64,000 bases of DNA from Streptococcus castoreus DSM 17536 (GTDB lineage: Bacteria; Bacillota; Bacilli; Lactobacillales; Streptococcaceae): assembly GCF_000425025.1 (NCBI RefSeq), contig NZ_AUKZ01000003.1:62001-126000 (forward strand). Direction: 5' to 3'. Below the pieces are notes generated by a model. It was not told the origin of the DNA, did no database searches, and worked only from the letters and a program-made list of their open reading frames with translations. Shown here in pieces: positions 34,926-43,408 of this stretch (position 1 is its first letter; each line of letters starts with the position of its first letter). The position numbers and the translations under genes are program-made.

Positions 34926-35936
34926 TTGGTTACCATTAAAGATGTTGCAAAATTAGCAGGGGTATCCCCTTCAACTGCCTCACGGGCTATCAACAACAAT
35001 AATGTGATTAGTCAGGCAACAAAAGACCGTGTCAGAAAAGCCATGGAAGAATTAGATTATTCTCCCAATTATTCCGCACAAAATTTGGTCAAGCGTCAGT
35101 CGAATGCTGTTGGGATTGTTTTGCCTGTTCGAGTAAATCAAGATGCTTTAGGGAACACCCCCTTTTTTATGCAAATGATTCAGGGCATCGCGGGGGTTTG
35201 TACCGATAATGGTTATATGCTTAGCCTTGCGACCGGTCGCGATGATGACGAATTGCTTAAGAATGTGCAGAATATGATTCGTAGTGGTCATATTGATAAG
35301 CTGATTTTTCTGTATTCCAAAATCGATGACAAGGTTTTTGATTTTGTCAAAAAGCAGACCGTTGACTGTGTGGTGGTTGGGCAATCTTATGTAACGGACA
35401 ACGGCAATGCCAAATTTGTGGATAATGATAACCGCCAAGCTGGCTATGATGCGACAGCTTTTCTTCTTGATCGAGGTGTTAACCAAATTACCTATGCCTA
35501 TACTGACATGGACGAATTGGTTCAGGCGGAACGCTATATTGGTTATGCGGAAAAAATGGCATCGCAAGGCTTGGTAGCCCAAACCCTCAATCTTTCGTCA
35601 GAAACAAGAGAAGATTTTAAACAGAGTGTCAAGGCATATCTAATTCAGCAGCCGCAGACAGCTTTTGTGATGTGTGACGATATGCTGGCAATCCATTTGC
35701 AGCGTGTTTTAAAACAAGATCTAGGTAACCGCCAACTTGCAATGATTAGTTTTAATAATTCTGTTTTAGCGGAATTAGCAAGTCCTTCCTTAACATCAGT
35801 TGAAATTTTTCCCTATCAATTAGGTGAAAAAGCAGCTGAACTGGTTCTAGCAATTAGCGAGGAAAGGTCAGAAATTCTCTTGATTCCTCATCAAATTATT
35901 GAAAGAGAGTCTACCAAAATCATAAATGAACCATAA
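34926..35936 (+). CDS. LacI/GalR-family transcriptional regulator (MalR-like)
   Basis: A 336-residue repressor with an N-terminal HTH (TIKDVAKLAGVSPSTASRAINN) and periplasmic-binding-protein fold. It starts at a TTG with AGGGAGG upstream. It lies 255 bases before the PTS permease gene, whose promoter carries a palindromic GCAAACGTTTGC operator of the MalR type. It therefore probably represses that PTS, and perhaps dexB too. The inducer is unknown, possibly maltose-derived. A terminator (35936-35976) follows. Confidence 0.88.
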   Translation: MVTIKDVAKLAGVSPSTASRAINNNNVISQATKDRVRKAMEELDYSPNYSAQNLVKRQSNAVGIVLPVRVNQDALGNTPFFMQMIQGIAGVCTDNGYMLSLATGRDDDELLKNVQNMIRSGHIDKLIFLYSKIDDKVFDFVKKQTVDCVVVGQSYVTDNGNAKFVDNDNRQAGYDATAFLLDRGVNQITYAYTDMDELVQAERYIGYAEKMASQGLVAQTLNLSSETREDFKQSVKAYLIQQPQTAFVMCDDMLAIHLQRVLKQDLGNRQLAMISFNNSVLAELASPSLTSVEIFPYQLGEKAAELVLAISEERSEILLIPHQIIERESTKIINEP

Positions 35937-35976
35937 CCTTCTGGATTCTAAAATAAGAATGCGGAAGGTTTTTTGT
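35936..35976 (+). terminator. Terminator after the LacI-family gene
   Basis: A 7-bp stem AACCTTC / GAAGGTT around a 20-base loop, followed by TTTTTTG. Confidence 0.75.
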
Positions 35977-36030
35977 TTCCCCCTCTCCTGCCAAAAGCAT
36001 TTTCCCTAAATCAAGGTCACGATATTTTTT

Positions 36031-36068
36031 AGAAAACGCTTTACAAAATCAAGGAAGGCGAGTATAAT
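36031..36068 (+). promoter_or_regulatory. Promoter of the glucose/maltose-type PTS gene with overlapping cre-like box
   Basis: TTTACA (36040-36045) and TATAAT (36063-36068) are separated by 17 bases. AGAAAACGCTTTAC (36031-36044) overlaps the -35 and partly matches cre (three mismatches), suggesting CcpA repression. Confidence 0.7.
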
Positions 36069-36084
36069 GAGGTTATCAAACGAC

Positions 36085-36096
36085 GCAAACGTTTGC
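36085..36096. promoter_or_regulatory. MalR/LacI-type operator
   Basis: GCAAACGTTTGC is a perfect 12-bp palindrome starting 17 bases after the -10 box, overlapping the transcription start region. It resembles MalR operators of S. pneumoniae. The LacI-type gene just upstream is the natural ligand. Confidence 0.75.
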
Positions 36097-36190
36097 ATAA
36101 ATGGTTTGCGACCATTATCCGATTAGAACAGGTTACCTTTTGCAAAAAGTGTCTTATTCTAATTTAGGAGTTTAAAAAAGGAGAGGTAGA

Positions 36191-38380
36191 ATGAAGACAT
36201 CATTCAAACAAATGTTTCGTTTTGAGTTTTGGCAAAAATTCGGTAAGTGCCTTATGGTGGTTATTGCGGTTATGCCAGCAGCCGGTTTAATGGTTAGTAT
36301 TGGAAACTCTATTCCAATGGTCAACCAAAATTCTCAAACCTTAGCGACGATCGGCAATGTCGTTGCACAAATTGGCTGGGGAGTGATTGGAAACCTACAC
36401 TTACTCTTTGCCCTTGCTATTGGTGGCAGTTGGGCAAAAGAAAGAGCTGGTGGTGCCTTTGCTTCAGGGCTTGCTTTTATTTTGATTAATCGCATTACAG
36501 GTGCTATCTATGGCATTAACAGCACTATGCTAGCAGATCCAGAAGCAAAAATTAAGAGCTTTTTAGGAACTGAAATGGTGGTTAAAAACTATTTTACCAG
36601 TGTTTTGGAGTCTCCTGCCCTTAACACAGGTGTTTTTGTTGGAATTATCGCTGGTTTTGTAGGGGCAACAGCTTATAACAAATACTATAACTATCGCCGT
36701 TTACCCGATGTCCTGGCATTTTTTAACGGGAAACGTTTTGTCCCATTTGTTGTTATTTTGCGTTCTGCCATTGTTGCTTTATTATTGGCAATCATTTGGC
36801 CAGTGATCCAATCTGGTATTAATGGCTTTGGAATGTGGATTGCCTCATCGCAAGATTCAGCGCCAATCTTAGCGCCATTCCTATATGGAACTTTGGAACG
36901 GCTTTTATTGCCATTTGGTCTACATCATATGTTGACGATTCCGATGAATTACACTGCTCTTGGAGGAACCTACGATGTTATGACAGGTGCAGCAGCTAAC
37001 ACACAAGTATTTGGGCAAGACCCGCTGTGGCTTGCTTGGGTCACTGACCTTGTTAACCTAAAAGGCTCAAATGTTTCTGCTTATCATCATTTGATGGATA
37101 CCGTAACACCAGCTCGTTTCAAAGTTGGTCAAATGATTGGCGCAACAGGATCATTGATGGGAGTGGCATTGGCCATGTACCGTAATGTGGATGCTGATAA
37201 GAAACATAAATACAAAATGATGTTTATCTCCGCAGCGGCAGCCGTATTCTTGACCGGGGTAACAGAACCCCTTGAATACATGTTTATGTTTGCTGCAATG
37301 CCACTTTACTTTGTTTATGCCCTTGTTCAAGGAGCATCATTTGCTATGGCTGACCTTGTAAACCTACGTCTGCATTCTTTTGGAAACATCGAATTATTGA
37401 CTCGTACACCAATGGCACTTAAAGCAGGTCTAGGGATGGACTTGATTAATTTCATTTGGGTATCGCTCCTTTTTGCGGTTATTATGTATTTCATTGCAGA
37501 TACAATGATTAAGAAAATGAACCTAGCAACAGCAGGTCGCTTAGGTAACTATGATGCGGATTTGTTGGAAGATAACCAAGCAGCTACTAAGACATCTGTT
37601 CAAGTAGCAGATAGCAAGTCACAAGTTGTTCAAATCATCAATCTTCTTGGTGGGCGTGACAATATTATAGATGTTGACGCTTGCATGACCCGCTTACGTG
37701 TGACGGTTAAGGACTCTGCTAAGGTGAGTGCACAAGAACATTGGAAGAAAGCTGGTGCCATGGGCTTAATTCTTAAAGGCAGTGGTGTTCAAGCAGTTTA
37801 CGGTCCTAAAGCTGACATTCTAAAGTCAGATATTCAAGACTTACTTGAGTCAGATGCTCTTATTCCAGAAGTTAATGTGGAAAATATGACTGGCAAACCT
37901 ACTCCAGCAAAAGACTTTAGACAAGTGACGGAAGAGATTTTATCAGTGGCAGATGGAACAGTTCTCCCTATCACAAGTGTTAAGGATCAAGTCTTTGCAG
38001 CGAAAATGATGGGAGATGGTTTTGCGGTTGAACCAACTAATGGGAATGTTTATGCTCCAGTTTCAGGTCTTGTGACCAGCATTTTCCCAACCAAACATGC
38101 CTTTGGTTTATTAACAGATAACGGATTAGAAGTGCTTGTACATATTGGTCTTGATACGGTCGCTTTGAATGGTGTGCCATTCTCAGTGAAAGTGGTAGAA
38201 GGGCAACGTGTTCATGCAGGTGATCTTTTGGTCGTGGCTGATTTAGCTGCTATCAAATCAGCGGAGCGTGAAACAACTATTATTGTCGCCCTTACCAATA
38301 CAGTAGAAATTCAAGATGTTACCTTGACAGCCCTAGGAGTTCAACCGGCTAAGAGTTTGGTGGCAACAGTAGAGCTGTAA
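36191..38380 (+). CDS. PTS glucose/maltose-family EIICBA permease
   Basis: A 729-residue fusion in the order IIC (~1-440, about ten TM segments), IIB (~480-560, phosphocysteine in DVDACMTRLRV) and IIA (~590-720, active histidine in LEVLVHIGLDTV, second His in TKHAFGLL). The type matches the S. pyogenes maltose/maltotriose PTS MalT, which has an endonuclease/exonuclease-type gene downstream as here. The MalR-like operator and LacI regulator support a maltose or related substrate; glucose is possible. Confidence 0.9.
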   Translation: MKTSFKQMFRFEFWQKFGKCLMVVIAVMPAAGLMVSIGNSIPMVNQNSQTLATIGNVVAQIGWGVIGNLHLLFALAIGGSWAKERAGGAFASGLAFILINRITGAIYGINSTMLADPEAKIKSFLGTEMVVKNYFTSVLESPALNTGVFVGIIAGFVGATAYNKYYNYRRLPDVLAFFNGKRFVPFVVILRSAIVALLLAIIWPVIQSGINGFGMWIASSQDSAPILAPFLYGTLERLLLPFGLHHMLTIPMNYTALGGTYDVMTGAAANTQVFGQDPLWLAWVTDLVNLKGSNVSAYHHLMDTVTPARFKVGQMIGATGSLMGVALAMYRNVDADKKHKYKMMFISAAAAVFLTGVTEPLEYMFMFAAMPLYFVYALVQGASFAMADLVNLRLHSFGNIELLTRTPMALKAGLGMDLINFIWVSLLFAVIMYFIADTMIKKMNLATAGRLGNYDADLLEDNQAATKTSVQVADSKSQVVQIINLLGGRDNIIDVDACMTRLRVTVKDSAKVSAQEHWKKAGAMGLILKGSGVQAVYGPKADILKSDIQDLLESDALIPEVNVENMTGKPTPAKDFRQVTEEILSVADGTVLPITSVKDQVFAAKMMGDGFAVEPTNGNVYAPVSGLVTSIFPTKHAFGLLTDNGLEVLVHIGLDTVALNGVPFSVKVVEGQRVHAGDLLVVADLAAIKSAERETTIIVALTNTVEIQDVTLTALGVQPAKSLVATVEL

Positions 38381-38393
38381 CAGAATAGAAAAG

Positions 38394-38438
38394 AGAGTGA
38401 TAGATCTGAGCAAGATATAGCTTGGTCTCTATGACTCT
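38394..38438 (+). terminator. Hairpin between the PTS gene and the EEP-family gene
   Basis: An 11-bp stem with one mismatch (AGAGTGATAGA / TCTATGACTCT). No long T-run follows, so it is probably an attenuator or mRNA-end stabiliser. Confidence 0.45.
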
Positions 38439-38461
38439 TCTTGTCTTATAAAGGAGAAATG

Positions 38462-39298
38462 ATGATCAAGCTATTAACGCTTAACACCCATTCTTGGATG
38501 GAAGCCAATGCCCTTAAAAAATTATTTGATTTGGCTGAGCATATCCTAGCAGAAAACTATGATGTTATTTGTTTGCAAGAAATTAATCAATTAATTGAAA
38601 GTGAGTTGGCGATAGATTTACCAGGTTATCAAGCTATTGTAGGGACACCTGCCATTCATAAAGATCACTTTGCCTTGCTTTTGGTTCATTACCTTAAAAA
38701 GCGAGGGCAACATTATTATTGGTCTTGGGCATATAACCATATTGGCTATGGCATTTACCATGAAGGTGTTGCTGTTTTATCTAAACAACCGATCGAGGTT
38801 TCTGATGTTCTTGTGTCGGCTATGGATGATGAGACGGACTACCACACGAGACGATCTTTAGTGGCTAAAACGAAATTGGCTGGTCAAGAGGTTGCTATCG
38901 TCAACGTGCACTTATCTTGGCTTGATAAAGGATTTCTCGGAGAATGGCAAAGACTGGAACAAAAGTTACTCGCTCTGGATTGCCCCTTGATGTTAATGGG
39001 AGATTTTAATAACCCCACAGATAAAAAAGGGTATCAAGTGATTCTAGATAGTCCTTTAAACCTGCAAGATAGCCACAAAGTCGCTGACCAAGTTTTTGGA
39101 GATCATAGCATCGTGGCTGACATTGACGGTTGGGAAGACAATAAAGACGCCTTCAAAGTAGATCATGTTTTCACAAGTAAAGACTTTGTGATTCAATCCT
39201 CTAAGATTACTTTTGAAGGTGGAGATGCCCCAGTGGTAAGTGATCATTATGGCCTAGGTGTTGAGTTAGAATGGGTTAAGGATAATCAGAGACCTTGA
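38462..39298 (+). CDS. Endonuclease/exonuclease/phosphatase family protein
   Basis: A 278-residue EEP-fold hydrolase. Catalytic motifs are LTLNTHSW, CLQEIN, VNVHLSW, GDFNNP and SDHYG. I chose the ATG at 38462, five bases after AAGGAG; the adjacent ATG at 38459 is too close. Members cleave phosphodiesters of DNA, sphingomyelin or sugar phosphates. The position after a sugar PTS suggests a metabolic role but the substrate is unknown. Confidence 0.82.
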   Translation: MIKLLTLNTHSWMEANALKKLFDLAEHILAENYDVICLQEINQLIESELAIDLPGYQAIVGTPAIHKDHFALLLVHYLKKRGQHYYWSWAYNHIGYGIYHEGVAVLSKQPIEVSDVLVSAMDDETDYHTRRSLVAKTKLAGQEVAIVNVHLSWLDKGFLGEWQRLEQKLLALDCPLMLMGDFNNPTDKKGYQVILDSPLNLQDSHKVADQVFGDHSIVADIDGWEDNKDAFKVDHVFTSKDFVIQSSKITFEGGDAPVVSDHYGLGVELEWVKDNQRP

Positions 39299-39391
39299 TG
39301 CCCTACAGGCTTAGTCAGCCTTACTCTGCCAAAGAAATAGCTGTCTCTATTAAAATCTGAACTTTGGTGAGAAGAAGCTTTTATAATTGAA

Positions 39392-39446
39392 AAACAAACA
39401 GATCTATCCAGCTTCAAGGGCAGAAGAGACCTGTTTGTTTTTTTTC
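39392..39446. terminator. Bidirectional terminator between convergent genes
   Basis: Stem AAACAAACAG / CTGTTTGTTT with a run of T on the plus side and A on the other, located between convergent genes. Confidence 0.8.
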
Positions 39447-39447
39447 T

Positions 39448-39942
39448 TTAGTGATGAATGTCCTCTAAGATGAGGTGTTCGACCTCTTCTAAACTTAGTT
39501 TAGCAGTCAATCGTTTTTCCGGAATAAGTTTCAAGTAATCCTGCTGCTGCCACCAGCGTTTGAGACTTTCCTCGCCAAACTGCAATGCCTTTTGCCTACT
39601 GGCATGCCGTTTTACAGTTTCCTCAAAAGGTAAGTCATAGTAGTAAGCATAGATTTTTCCTTGGAATCGCTCTGCAATGCCTTCCCAAACAGGTTGATAC
39701 CAATCAGCTTTTAAAATCCCTTCTAGGATAATGTAGTCACAGTGTTGCTGTCCATAATCGAGCAAATTCAAAATAAGGGAAATGGTTGGGGTGTCAAAAC
39801 CATCATGAGCAAGAAGCATTTCACGGCGTAACTTGTCTTGTGAAAGAAGTAAGCAGTTTTCTCCTAATGCATTTTGGAGGGCTCTTGCTAAGCTGCTTTT
39901 CCCACTAGCGGAATTTCCCCGGATAATAATGCGTTTAGTCAT
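39448..39942 (-). CDS. P-loop kinase-like protein (AAA_33-type)
   Basis: A 164-residue protein with a Walker A motif RGNSASGKSS at residues 8-17 and a second aspartate in LLSQDKLRRE, like small nucleotide or sugar kinases. It is conserved in streptococci but has no settled function. It lies 27 bases downstream of the M42 peptidase gene on the same strand. Confidence 0.75.
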   Translation of the reverse strand: MTKRIIIRGNSASGKSSLARALQNALGENCLLLSQDKLRREMLLAHDGFDTPTISLILNLLDYGQQHCDYIILEGILKADWYQPVWEGIAERFQGKIYAYYYDLPFEETVKRHASRQKALQFGEESLKRWWQQQDYLKLIPEKRLTAKLSLEEVEHLILEDIHH

Positions 39943-39968
39943 ATAGAAAACTTTCTAGAGTGAGTTCC

Positions 39969-41006
39969 CTAATCAATCATAGGACTTTTCAAGTAAGCAT
40001 CCACTAGACGCTCGGTCGCTGCGATAGAATCTTTGTGGGTACGCTCATAAGAGTGGCTTGACTCGATGCCAGCCCCAAGAAGAGCATGACGAACTTCAGC
40101 CCCCGCCCGCATAGCAGCAGAAGCATCGCTGCCATAATAAGGGTAAATATCTAACTTATAAGGAATCTGGTAGTCTTGGCAAAGAGCAACGAGCTGTTGA
40201 CGCAAATCGTAGTGATAAGGACCAGAACCATCTTTAACGCAGATGGATACCGTGTATTCATCAGTGGCTTGGTCATCTCCCATAGCGCCCATATCAACCG
40301 CCAAGTACTCGACCACTTGATGAGGTAGGCTAGAATTGGCACCGTGCCCAACCTCCTCAAAAGCAGAGAAATAAAAATGAGTGGTGTATGGTAACGCAAC
40401 CTGTTCTTCTTTGTAAAGCTTCAAGAGTTCCATAAGAATAGCTGCACTGACCTTATCATCTAAATGACGTGATTTGACAAATCCTGATGTTGTCAGCTCA
40501 AAACGTGGTGCAAAGGAAATAAAATCGCCCACTTCAATACCAAGTGCCCGTGTTTCATCAGCCGTTGTGACTTTTTCATCCAAACGCACCTCCATATTTG
40601 TTTGGTTGCGCTCAGCCGTTCCAGCATCTTTATAAACATGGACGGAGGTTTGGTGAAGTAAAATCGTTCCAGAAATTTCCCTACCAGATTTAGCAACGTG
40701 AACGGTACAATTTTCTCCTTCGATGGCATTGTAGACAAAACCACCAATCAAATCCATTTTTAAACGACCATCAGGTTTGATCCCACGAACCATGGCGCCA
40801 AGAGTATCTAGATGAGCTGTCACCACACGATGCTTGGTATCATTTTTTCCTTTGACAGAAACCATAATACCACCCTTTTTAGTCCGAATGGGTTCATAAC
40901 CAAAGGTCGTCACCTCCTTTTGCACATAGTCCATAACGGCATTGGTAAAACCTGTCGGAGAGGGAATATTAACTAATGTTTTGAGATAATCTACGGTTGT
41001 TTTCAT
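39969..41006 (-). CDS. M42-family metallo-aminopeptidase
   Basis: A 345-residue cytoplasmic aminopeptidase of the M42 (PepA/FrvX) family. Metal and catalytic residues appear in TAHLDTLG (His), RHLDDKVSA (Asp), SAFEEVGHG (Glu-Glu), AVDMGA (Asp) and SSHSYERTH (His). It probably trims peptides, perhaps with acidic N-terminal preference. Full length, with no signal peptide. Confidence 0.9.
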   Translation of the reverse strand: MKTTVDYLKTLVNIPSPTGFTNAVMDYVQKEVTTFGYEPIRTKKGGIMVSVKGKNDTKHRVVTAHLDTLGAMVRGIKPDGRLKMDLIGGFVYNAIEGENCTVHVAKSGREISGTILLHQTSVHVYKDAGTAERNQTNMEVRLDEKVTTADETRALGIEVGDFISFAPRFELTTSGFVKSRHLDDKVSAAILMELLKLYKEEQVALPYTTHFYFSAFEEVGHGANSSLPHQVVEYLAVDMGAMGDDQATDEYTVSICVKDGSGPYHYDLRQQLVALCQDYQIPYKLDIYPYYGSDASAAMRAGAEVRHALLGAGIESSHSYERTHKDSIAATERLVDAYLKSPMID

Positions 41007-41085
41007 ACAAACTCCAATCTAAAAATCGTTTTTTAATAAGGTGCTACAGTAATAACACTGACTTATCTGAACCCAACTTGCAACG

Positions 41086-41107
41086 ACCATGACATTTTTG
41101 TCATGGT
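41086..41107. repeat. Perfect 9-bp palindromic hairpin between nrdI and the M42 gene
   Basis: ACCATGACA / TGTCATGGT with a TTTT loop. A T-rich tract follows on the plus strand, opposite to the flanking genes, so ordinary termination of nrdI is not well explained. Confidence 0.6.
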
Positions 41108-41112
41108 GTTTT

Positions 41113-41571
41113 TCAAAACTTTTTGCTTATTGCGACTGTCTCTAAGATAACTTGTGCCAGTCGTTCAACATCAGCATTAGTACCGCGTAGTTCAAAGTCG
41201 CCAAGCATTGGGAAACCGAATCGTTTGGCATACTGTTTCGCCGTCAAACAATATTGATGGTTAAAGTTTTTGTTACCAGAACCAATAATTCCTAGACAAT
41301 GCTTAACATTATCGTGTGCAGCGATAAAATCTCCGAGAGGGTTGGTCAGGATCTCGACTTCTCCAGAATCAATGCCATTGCCCCCCTCCAAGTAAGTTGG
41401 TAAAATCGCAATAAAGGACTCTTTAATAGGAAAGGTTTGGCGCTTGAGGTCTTTGACATTAATTGCTTTGATTTTCAGCTGATGCTTTTCTTCTAAATAA
41501 AATGTCATTCGCTTAACAAAACTAAGGGTATTGCCACTAAGGCTGATAAAAACAATAGTTAAGTCTGACAT
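41113..41571 (-). CDS. nrdI: Flavodoxin-like NrdI protein
   Basis: A 152-residue NrdI flavodoxin. The FMN phosphate loop is ISLSGNT (about 8-14), and [12 protein letters not shown] marks the family. The start at 41571 (MSDLTIVF) follows AAAGGAGG; the longer frame is not needed. NrdI supplies oxidant for the Mn-tyrosyl cofactor of class Ib ribonucleotide reductase. No nrdE/F genes are nearby, as in other streptococci with a stand-alone nrdI. Confidence 0.88.
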   Translation of the reverse strand: MSDLTIVFISLSGNTLSFVKRMTFYLEEKHQLKIKAINVKDLKRQTFPIKESFIAILPTYLEGGNGIDSGEVEILTNPLGDFIAAHDNVKHCLGIIGSGNKNFNHQYCLTAKQYAKRFGFPMLGDFELRGTNADVERLAQVILETVAISKKF

Positions 41572-41953
41572 AAAAGCCTCCTTTGATAAGATATATATAC
41601 AAACAAGCTTAGCATAATCCATCATAATAAACAAATCAAACAAGCCATCTTCCATACCAGACACAAGAAGAAAAAATCGCCATGCTTTTTCAAAAAGGGG
41701 TGATGACATTCTGAAACATAGATACCTTAAATAGGAAAACAGAGTTTTCTAGATTTAGTCGAAAATACAAAAACCGTTAAGAGACATTCTTGGAAGCAGA
41801 TGATAAAACAGCTTGCCCAACCTGTTTTGAGTTTTTAAGCTATCTTCAGTGATGATTGCCCAAGAAAGTTAAAGTTATGAGGAACTATAATAGTGTGAGA
41901 GCATTCAAAAAAGCTTGATAGCAAGAAAATATCCTTGACAACCAAGCTTTCGA
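41572..41953. other. Intergenic stretch between nrdI and the second AraC regulator
   Basis: About 380 bases with the regulator's terminator at 41904-41951 and otherwise no gene that I can support. It must include the nrdI promoter. Confidence 0.4.
41904..41951 (-). terminator. Terminator of the second AraC regulator
   Basis: Stem AAAGCTTG / CAAGCTTT on the minus strand followed by TTTT, starting three bases after the gene's stop. Confidence 0.7.
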
Positions 41954-43141
41954 CTAGTCGTGTTGACGGTTCTGATAAGATTTCGGATTTTCTCCGGTAT
42001 TCTTTTTAAAAAACTTTGAAAAATGCGATGGATCAGCAAATCCCAAAATATCTGAAATTTCATGAATGCTATAAGCCGCACGTAGCAATGCTTTAGCTTT
42101 TTGAATTTTCATGTTAGACGTGTATTGATAAATGGTGAGGTCCGTTCCTCGTTTGAAAACTTGTCGGAGTTTGGACTCACTCATATGGAAATGCTCCGCA
42201 ATCTCAGGAGTTAATAAGTTTTTGTGCAAGTTAATATTGATGTATTGAATGATAGCGTTGACAGTTGGCGAAGCATGCTTCAAGTGCCTGTTGCGGATGT
42301 CACCGATCTTTTGGGTATAAAAGACCAATGACGCATCACGAATTTCCAAAACTTTAGGTAATGAAGTTGCCAGTTCACTCGTTTTCATAAATTCTTCTCT
42401 AGAACTATAGGCTTCAACAATATCCATCCCACACGAAATAGCGATTTGAGACAAGCGATCAAAGGCGATGATCGAATAATTCTTCTCAGAACGCAGGGTA
42501 TCTCCGCTAATGTCAGGGACAAATGAATTCCGAACAGAAAAAACGAGTTCCTTTAGCTTATCCACATCCCCTTCTTGAGCAAGGTTTGTTAGCAGGTGCT
42601 CGTAATTATATAGCGAAATCTTAGTATCAAGCGTCTTACCAAACACTTCTGTTTTTTTGGCTTCCAAACCTTCCAAAAAATCATTGACAAATCGGTGCAA
42701 AGGGGACGACAAGAGATCTTCAACTTTCCCTGAAAAAAGATAATGAGTCACTAATAAAAGGTCACGAATCGTATTTAATGGGTAAACAGGAAGCTTTTTT
42801 AGAGCTTGATAAAGCATGGTTTGTTCATCTTGAGATAAATCTTTTTCAGAAACAGCCACTTGAAAAAATGTCTGATCAAACACATTGCTACGCCAAGGAC
42901 CCAGTAAAATATAAGAGTCGTCGTAATGATACATTAGAAAAAGCTCATGAAAACCTCCTTGAAAGAAAAAATACTGACGGTTTTCTTTCTCCATTCTTCT
43001 AATTACTGTATCAAAATGATAAAAGAGTTCAAACGAATCGTCGTTCCAAAAACGCCGGACGGTTTGACAATTCTGATCAAATACCGTGATGGACATTTTT
43101 AAACAAGCATGCAGAGATTTTAGTATTAAAAGCGTATCCAC
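41954..43141 (-). CDS. AraC-family surface-antigen regulator, divergent from the M-like gene
   Basis: A 395-residue paralogue of the pilus-linked regulator at 16915. Shared blocks include LGPWRSN, LRSEKNYSI and FHMSESKLRQVFKRG; the C-terminal AraC HTH pair spans about 295-390. I set the start at the GTG of 43141 because AAGGAG lies nine bases upstream and the paralogue begins at the same point. It is transcribed away from the M-like gene across a 267-base spacer. In S. pyogenes that place is taken by Mga, so this protein is the probable local activator. Confidence 0.87.
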   Translation of the reverse strand: MDTLLILKSLHACLKMSITVFDQNCQTVRRFWNDDSFELFYHFDTVIRRMEKENRQYFFFQGGFHELFLMYHYDDSYILLGPWRSNVFDQTFFQVAVSEKDLSQDEQTMLYQALKKLPVYPLNTIRDLLLVTHYLFSGKVEDLLSSPLHRFVNDFLEGLEAKKTEVFGKTLDTKISLYNYEHLLTNLAQEGDVDKLKELVFSVRNSFVPDISGDTLRSEKNYSIIAFDRLSQIAISCGMDIVEAYSSREEFMKTSELATSLPKVLEIRDASLVFYTQKIGDIRNRHLKHASPTVNAIIQYININLHKNLLTPEIAEHFHMSESKLRQVFKRGTDLTIYQYTSNMKIQKAKALLRAAYSIHEISDILGFADPSHFSKFFKKNTGENPKSYQNRQHD

Positions 43142-43344
43142 ACCAGTTACTTCTCCTTTTATAATAGTATATATAGTATATGGCAATAATATAGTTTACC
43201 TAAATTTACCTTAAAAGCAAGGAATGCGACGTGATAAACAGAAATACGTTTTAAAAAAACAAATGTAACTATTTTTCGACAAAAAACAAAACAAAATATG
43301 CTGATTAAAACCGTATAAAGATTAAAAAAAAGTGGTTAAACCAT

Positions 43345-43350
43345 TATAAT
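43345..43350 (+). promoter_or_regulatory. Probable -10 of the M-like gene
   Basis: TATAAT 59 bases ahead of the ATG at 43409. The -35 region is weak (TTAAAA at 17-base spacing), which fits an activator-dependent promoter. A near-palindrome TGGTTAAACCA lies immediately upstream at about 43333-43343. Confidence 0.5.
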
Positions 43351-43408
43351 TATCTAGTAAACTAAAATAGAATGTGTACTCTTGAAAGGGAGTAGAAAGG
43401 GATTTAAC

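Noticed and set aside
38670..38861. Overlapping plus-strand frame inside the EEP-family gene
   Set aside because: Out of frame with a well-conserved enzyme and lacking a ribosome-binding site.
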